24,029 nucleotides of DNA from Cudoniella acicularis (lineage: Eukaryota; Ascomycota; Leotiomycetes; Helotiales; Helotiaceae): positions 1-24,029 of the forward strand of contig JAAMPI010000867.1 in NCBI GenBank assembly GCA_013054445.1. The letters are read 5' to 3'. Below the pieces are notes generated by a model. The model saw only the letters and a program-made list of their open reading frames with translations. It had not been told where the DNA came from and did not search any database. Position numbers and translations under genes: made by a program. Shown here one piece after another: positions 19,713 to 24,029 of this stretch (position 1 is its first letter; each line of letters begins with the position of its first letter).

Positions 19713-21271
19713 TCAATAATTCCCATCCTTCTTCGGGTTATCCTTAAGTCCCTTCCCAACCTCCTCAATATTGTCACCCAATTGCTCCTGAGCATTTCCC
19801 AGCAGATGCCCAGCTTCTTGACTGGCAAGGTTGTCAGCACTCTTCGCGGCTTCCTTCGCATTATTCCCCACAATACCAGCACGCTCAGTTATATCCTTTC
19901 CCGCCTCCATGATATTATTACCCACCACGCCAGCCTCCTCAGCAGTATTCTCAACCATGACTTTCCCGCTCTCAACTACACTCTCCACCCTCCCACTCAC
20001 GCCATCGTATCCCTCTCTTACCATCTTCTCCCCTTGTTCCATAGCCTCACTCGCCTTCTGATTTGCTTGGCTAGCCAGCTCTTGCGGACTAGGATACCTC
20101 TTCAGCATCTTCAAAAGAAAAAAGTAAACCTGCACAATAACCTTATGCACCCTCTCCTTAACAATCATCGTAATCCCATGACTGAAAACCCCTTCAGAAT
20201 CTCCCCCTTGACACCCTCACATAGTGCCTCCCATCCCTTTTCCCTGTAAATCTTGAGGATAGCACTAAACACCGTGCCTCTTTTCACAATGTTCTTAGCA
20301 TCTTGGGAGGCTTTCTCAGCATCGCTTTTGGAATTTGTGTGTGTGATTTCGGAGGCGAGTTGAGTGGTGGAGGAGGGGGGGATGGGTGGTGACGAGGAGG
20401 CTTATGCGCGTGCTTTCGCCAGGGAGAAGGGGTAGGTTAGTGTGAAGGCAATGGCTTTGGAGATGGCGGCGAGGATGAAAGTTATTCTTGCACCGGGGTC
20501 ATCTCGTTTGGAACGAGGAAGTAGACTGCGTTTGAAGAATTCGTAAGGAAGAAGGTAATGCTGGGGTTGAGGGTCAATACTAAAGAAGCTGAGTATCCGG
20601 ACTAGAAACCTGGAGGCCCTTCTATTCTATGATTGAGTTTGCGATGTCCCGCACGCTTGGTTCTTTGGAGGAGGGCAAGCCGGAGCGAGAGGAGAGGAGA
20701 GAGGCTGTTCGTTTTCGAGCGACGATGTTGGAGATGGGCGTGGTGAAGAACCTGGAGCACGCTCCCGCCAGAGCTCCAACAGCCAGCTCCTCTGCTACCA
20801 GCAATGTTGTCGCCTTTCCACCTTGTTTTTGCAATCTCCTAGTCCGCAGATAGTTATAGAACAAGAAGAACAAGAACGAATCGGCGATCGACTTTCCGGT
20901 ATCCTGCAAGACACCAACGTAGAAAGCGCGCAGGCCTCCTTCTTTACGATAGATCTGCGAGAACACATCAAGGACGCCTTTGTCTTCGTCGGCATTGGGC
21001 GTGGAAGATGTGTTACGGAGTTGCCGCTAAATTTGGAGGCGGGTGATTATTAGGTCTAGGGGGTAGATGGCGAGGTTTGAAATCGCCGTTCCGGTTAAGC
21101 TGGCGAGAGCGTGGCCGAGTTCTGGGATGGCTGGTCTATCAAGGAAAGAGGGTGAGGATGATTCTTATTGTTTGTGGTAAAGGCTGTATGCATCCTGTTT
21201 GTTGGTGTTAGTCGAGAATTAGTAGCAAGGGAGTGAGAACGTACCAATTGACTGTTGTAGATGTTCGCCAT
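19713..21271 (-). pseudogene. Broken mitochondrial-carrier gene (PMP47/ANT1-like peroxisomal adenine nucleotide carrier)
   Basis: Carriers of this family exchange adenine nucleotides across the peroxisomal membrane. The carrier motif NLAIYPLDLIITRLQI, then IYRKEGGLRAFYVGVLQD, a second repeat ending SVRDIANSI, the stretch LTLNPSITFFL, and LTYPFSLAKAR with IYREKGWEAL are in the right order on the minus strand. They cannot be translated as one protein. Stops interrupt it at 21029 (TAG after LQI), 20624 (TAG after IIE), 20604 (TAG where a Trp is expected) and 20404 (TAA). One-base losses shift the frame near 20609, 20545 and 20187. None falls between usable splice sites. The ATG at 21271 opens a short exon before a GTACGT donor; the next junction is unclear. 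After the last frameshift the frame is open for about 150 codons to the stop at 19713. Expected residues come from family knowledge, not alignment. Confidence 0.88.
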
Positions 21272-21725
21272 TTTAAAAATTGTTTGTCGTTTCCAAATTA
21301 ATTTTCGAATGCAATTGAGACAAGGAAGATTGTTAACAATTGAGTTATTGACTTTCCCTTAGTCCATCAAAGAGGAGTTGGGATGACGACGTCATGGGTT
21401 GTCTAGATTGCGGAGAAGGGGCACGGACCACATGTGGAGATGCAGCCTCGTCCAGCCTTGCATGAATTGCGAGGTCAAGGCTCTCTTGGCAGAGACCAGA
21501 GTGATTGAAATGTACTTACATTAATAGAAACCACCCAAGAATCACATCTCTGTCTATCACCAAAGAAACTCGAGAGAATGAAGTTGTCTAGTATGTTTCA
21601 AGATCTATTGCTGCGCTGGCAGTCATGGTAATTAACCCCACAACCCCAAAACTCCTTTCTGATCTCCGATCCAGAATTACCACCCCAACCCACAATCCAT
21701 GCTAGCATCATCATCAAATAGCAGG
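21272..21725. other. Intergenic between the carrier pseudogene and SNX41
   Basis: This 454-bp stretch lies upstream of the minus-strand pseudogene and downstream of SNX41. It has no supportable gene. An ATGACG/CGTCAT inverted pair around one base (about 21382-21394) resembles a bZIP-type binding site, but a single occurrence proves nothing. Confidence 0.5.
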
Positions 21726-23894
21726 TCAACTCTCTTCTATCTTGCTGATCTCTGCTTTGGCCTCTTCCCAAGTCTCCTTATTCTTCTTCGCCCATTCGAT
21801 TTGACTTCGCGCATATGCAAGCTTTCACTAATTAGCATGGAATCACCACAGAGGTCAGCAACTTACCATATATCTTTTCAAGTCGTCTTCTTTTTCGGAC
21901 TGGAATCGTTTGAGATCTTTCAAAGTTCCCGCGCTTGCGTTCCGCACATCTTGTTCCGAAGCCTGCTGGGCTTGCTCTAACTGTCCAATTGACTCTCTAG
22001 TTTTCCCAATTAGGTCTCGCCGCGTCCTTTCGGGATCAACATCAACAACCCCGTGAACTGCATGGCTAATACGCCCAAAAATTTTGTTCGTAATGAAATT
22101 GCCACTTGAGCTTTTGCGATGAGCGGGAGGTGGTTGCTCGTCTATTTGCGGGGCTCCTTGAGCCGCTGATGGAGTACTTGACGAATCACCATGTGTGGGA
22201 GGGAAATCTGAATCGATGGATGCCGTGTCTTCTTGAGAGCTCTCTCGCCTCGAACGAGGAGGATCTCTAGCCGAAGATGTCGAACGTCGGGGTAAATTGC
22301 TAGTACCGCTGTTGTTTAGGTATTGTTCGATTCTCTTTGCCTCAGACTCACTCCTCTCCAGTGATTCAAGAAGTGCCCTCTTCTTTGCCAATTCGTCGTT
22401 TGTCATTTCTTGCTGAACACGCTTTAAAACGCGATACCGCAGGACGCCTCGAACGACACCAGCAAATTGAGCACTTTCTCGCATTGGTTCAGCAAAACTT
22501 GCGCCCAATGAACTAGAGAGCTCTTCTGTGGCAAGATATGAGGAATCGACTGCTTGGCCAACACGTTCAATTGCTGCTGCTAGTGATGGGGATTGTTCCG
22601 AAAGAGAAAATCCATTAAACCTGGCACCGAGTTCTGCGAGATCTGTCGCTAAGGAAGATAGATGTGTTAACGTCCGTCGATTGACTTTCTCGATTGGTCC
22701 TGTTAAAAGTAGCTCGAGCTCTTTCGTCGAAGCCTCAAAATTAATGAAATATGGATCAAGGTCTTGCTCGCTCAAATGTTGAGAATCGGGCGGGAATCGC
22801 CCGTGGACCTGAAGGCCCGGTATCGTATGAGCAACCGAGGAGGGGCTGGCTAAGTATTCAGAGGGTTGGGAGGGCATTCCCTGAGGGTTCGTAGTAGAAG
22901 ATAATGCAGCCTTGAGTTTTGCGGAAGACGCAGGAACTGGGAGCCAAGCATGAGCCGGGGAAGGATTTGCGGGGTCGAGCGGTGGTGCTTTCATGGTCGA
23001 TTTAGGTATAGATGCGATTGGGTGCGAATGTAAGACCTCATTCTGGAAATAATTAGCACGAAATTTAAAAAACAATAGATTCGTACATACCCAGCTTGAG
23101 TTTGGATCAAGAAATCTCCACCATACCCCGTCGTTCCGAACATCATCCATCCTCCGACATCTATTGAGAAAAACAGCCAACATTCGTTTTCTTAAATCAA
23201 TTATTTGCTGGTCCTGCTTCGCTTTTGTAGGATTCGCAGCATAATCGGCCATGGTATGCTTCTCTGGAATGGGAGGTATGATTAAGGTGGGATGTAACCT
23301 TGCGAGAGCATCTCGGAGAGTCGCAAATTCCGAATATCGCCGTCGGACTTCCAGGTCCTGCCAGATTAATCAGCGCATATCTTGACAATCTCATGATGAA
23401 GACTTACGCCTGTTCGGATGGTGTAAACAATATATTTCCCTCCGCTTTCGTTACTCTTGCCCGCATCGACGATCAGAATAGGTAATTCTGGGTTCTCGTA
23501 GAGTATTTGCTCGATCCGGCTGTCATAACCACCCTTCTTCCTTCTGGGAGCTGCTTGCGAAGCGCCGGCATAGTCATCATCACTTTCGAGATCACTTGTG
23601 TCCACTTCATAATGCTCAGGGCGAGAGTCTGCTTCATTTTCCTGGTGGTTGTCACTTATCGTAGAGGGGGTGCGGGGGCCACTGTAGCCATGATCTACAC
23701 CTTGCCAGTACTTTTTAGCCTCTTCAGCATCTTTTAAAGAGATCGAATGCCACATATTGAGAGCGTGGCAGAAAGAGGAGAAGGAGGAACTTACGGGAGC
23801 CTGGTGAATTGGGATTTGCTGTAGGTGAAGCTGTTGAATCGCGACGCTCGAAGCTAGTCCCGTACGGGTTATTGTCTTCGTCGTTCCACATCAT
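21726..23894 (-). CDS. SNX41: Sorting nexin SNX41/ATG20 (PX-BAR protein)
   Basis: Binds phosphatidylinositol-3-phosphate on endosomes and, with SNX4/ATG24, serves cargo retrieval and selective autophagy. Five exons: 23894-23795, 23700-23408, 23357-23091, 23042-21867 and 21821-21726, totalling 643 residues in phase. The start MWNDEDNNPYGTSFERRDS is typical of fungal SNX41. After an acidic disordered region (about 35-95) comes the PX domain: IEQILYENPELPILIVDAG, RRRYSEF with the phosphoinositide-binding Arg, PPIPEKH, and RKRMLAVFLNRC. The BAR-like helical part follows (EASTKELELLLTGPIEKVN onward), split by a Ser/Pro-rich insert (about 430-500), and the end reads AYARSQIEWAKKNKETWEEA. Introns are 94, 50, 48 and 45 bp. 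The acceptor of the first is uncertain: 23700 was chosen because it gives the correct phase, but 23694 also does. The 48-bp intron is a multiple of three without a stop. Confidence 0.93.
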
Positions 23895-24029
23895 GCGAGG
23901 TCGCGGATTCTTTCAGGAGCTTCCTGCAGCAAACAAACGCCGGCACGCTTTCTTCGCTGTGAATAATGTCGTTGGTAGAATCATACAAGCTTGGTGGTGG
24001 ATTGGTGAAAGCAGCAGCAGCAGGCACAG
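23895..24029. promoter_or_regulatory. SNX41 5' flank at the window edge
   Basis: The 135 bases upstream of the SNX41 start; the window ends here. A short CAG-type run (about 24011-24023) is present. Nothing else can be assigned. Confidence 0.4.

Overview
This window looks like nuclear DNA of a filamentous ascomycete, most likely in the Leotiomycetes (Botrytis/Sclerotinia-like). The evidence is many short introns (45-106 bp) with GT..AG ends and CTAAC/CTGAC-type branch points, solo protein genes on both strands with roughly 0.3-1.6 kb between them, and gene families typical of fungi. The class is inferred from remembered protein similarity, not from a search.

Layout, left to right. (1) 1-848, minus: a ribonuclease T2 gene cut by the window edge; its catalytic motifs are present but a single extra base breaks the frame in exon 1. 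(2) 1537-3406, minus: dihydroxy-acid dehydratase (ILV3), with a mitochondrial leader restored by a small first exon. (3) 4028-4684, plus: a small intracellular protein with a fatty-acid-binding-protein-like pattern, divergent from ILV3. (4) 4685-6325: gene-poor, with two copies of a short palindromic repeat. (5) 6326-7618, minus: an F-box protein. (6) 8705-10257, minus: an unrecognised, apparently decaying gene. (7) 11476-12442, minus: a 1-acyl-glycerol-3-phosphate acyltransferase, divergent from (8) 12792-13683, plus: the glutaminase subunit of pyridoxal-5'-phosphate synthase. (9) 14258-15556, minus: tafazzin in four exons, one of only 19 nt. (10) 16685-17874, plus: a NOSIP-type RING/U-box protein with a probable 5'UTR intron. 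(11) 18040-18972, plus: an orphan gene with two in-phase alternative splice acceptors. (12) 19075-19590: diverged AT-rich tandem repeats. (13) 19713-21271, minus: a clearly broken peroxisomal/mitochondrial-type carrier. (14) 21726-23894, minus: sorting nexin SNX41/ATG20 in five exons.

The genes are mostly unrelated housekeeping functions: branched-chain amino-acid synthesis, vitamin B6 synthesis, phospholipid and cardiolipin acylation, endosomal sorting/autophagy, and spliceosome or ubiquitin-linked function. The two acyltransferases (11476-12442 and 14258-15556) lie on either side of the B6 gene, but nothing suggests a functional cluster. I see no convincing undescribed multi-gene system. 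The most unusual content is gene decay: an unambiguous carrier pseudogene, a second degraded locus, and a one-base lesion in the RNase T2. Next in interest are the splicing features: a 19-nt exon carrying part of a catalytic motif, and an acceptor choice that either skips or includes a stop.
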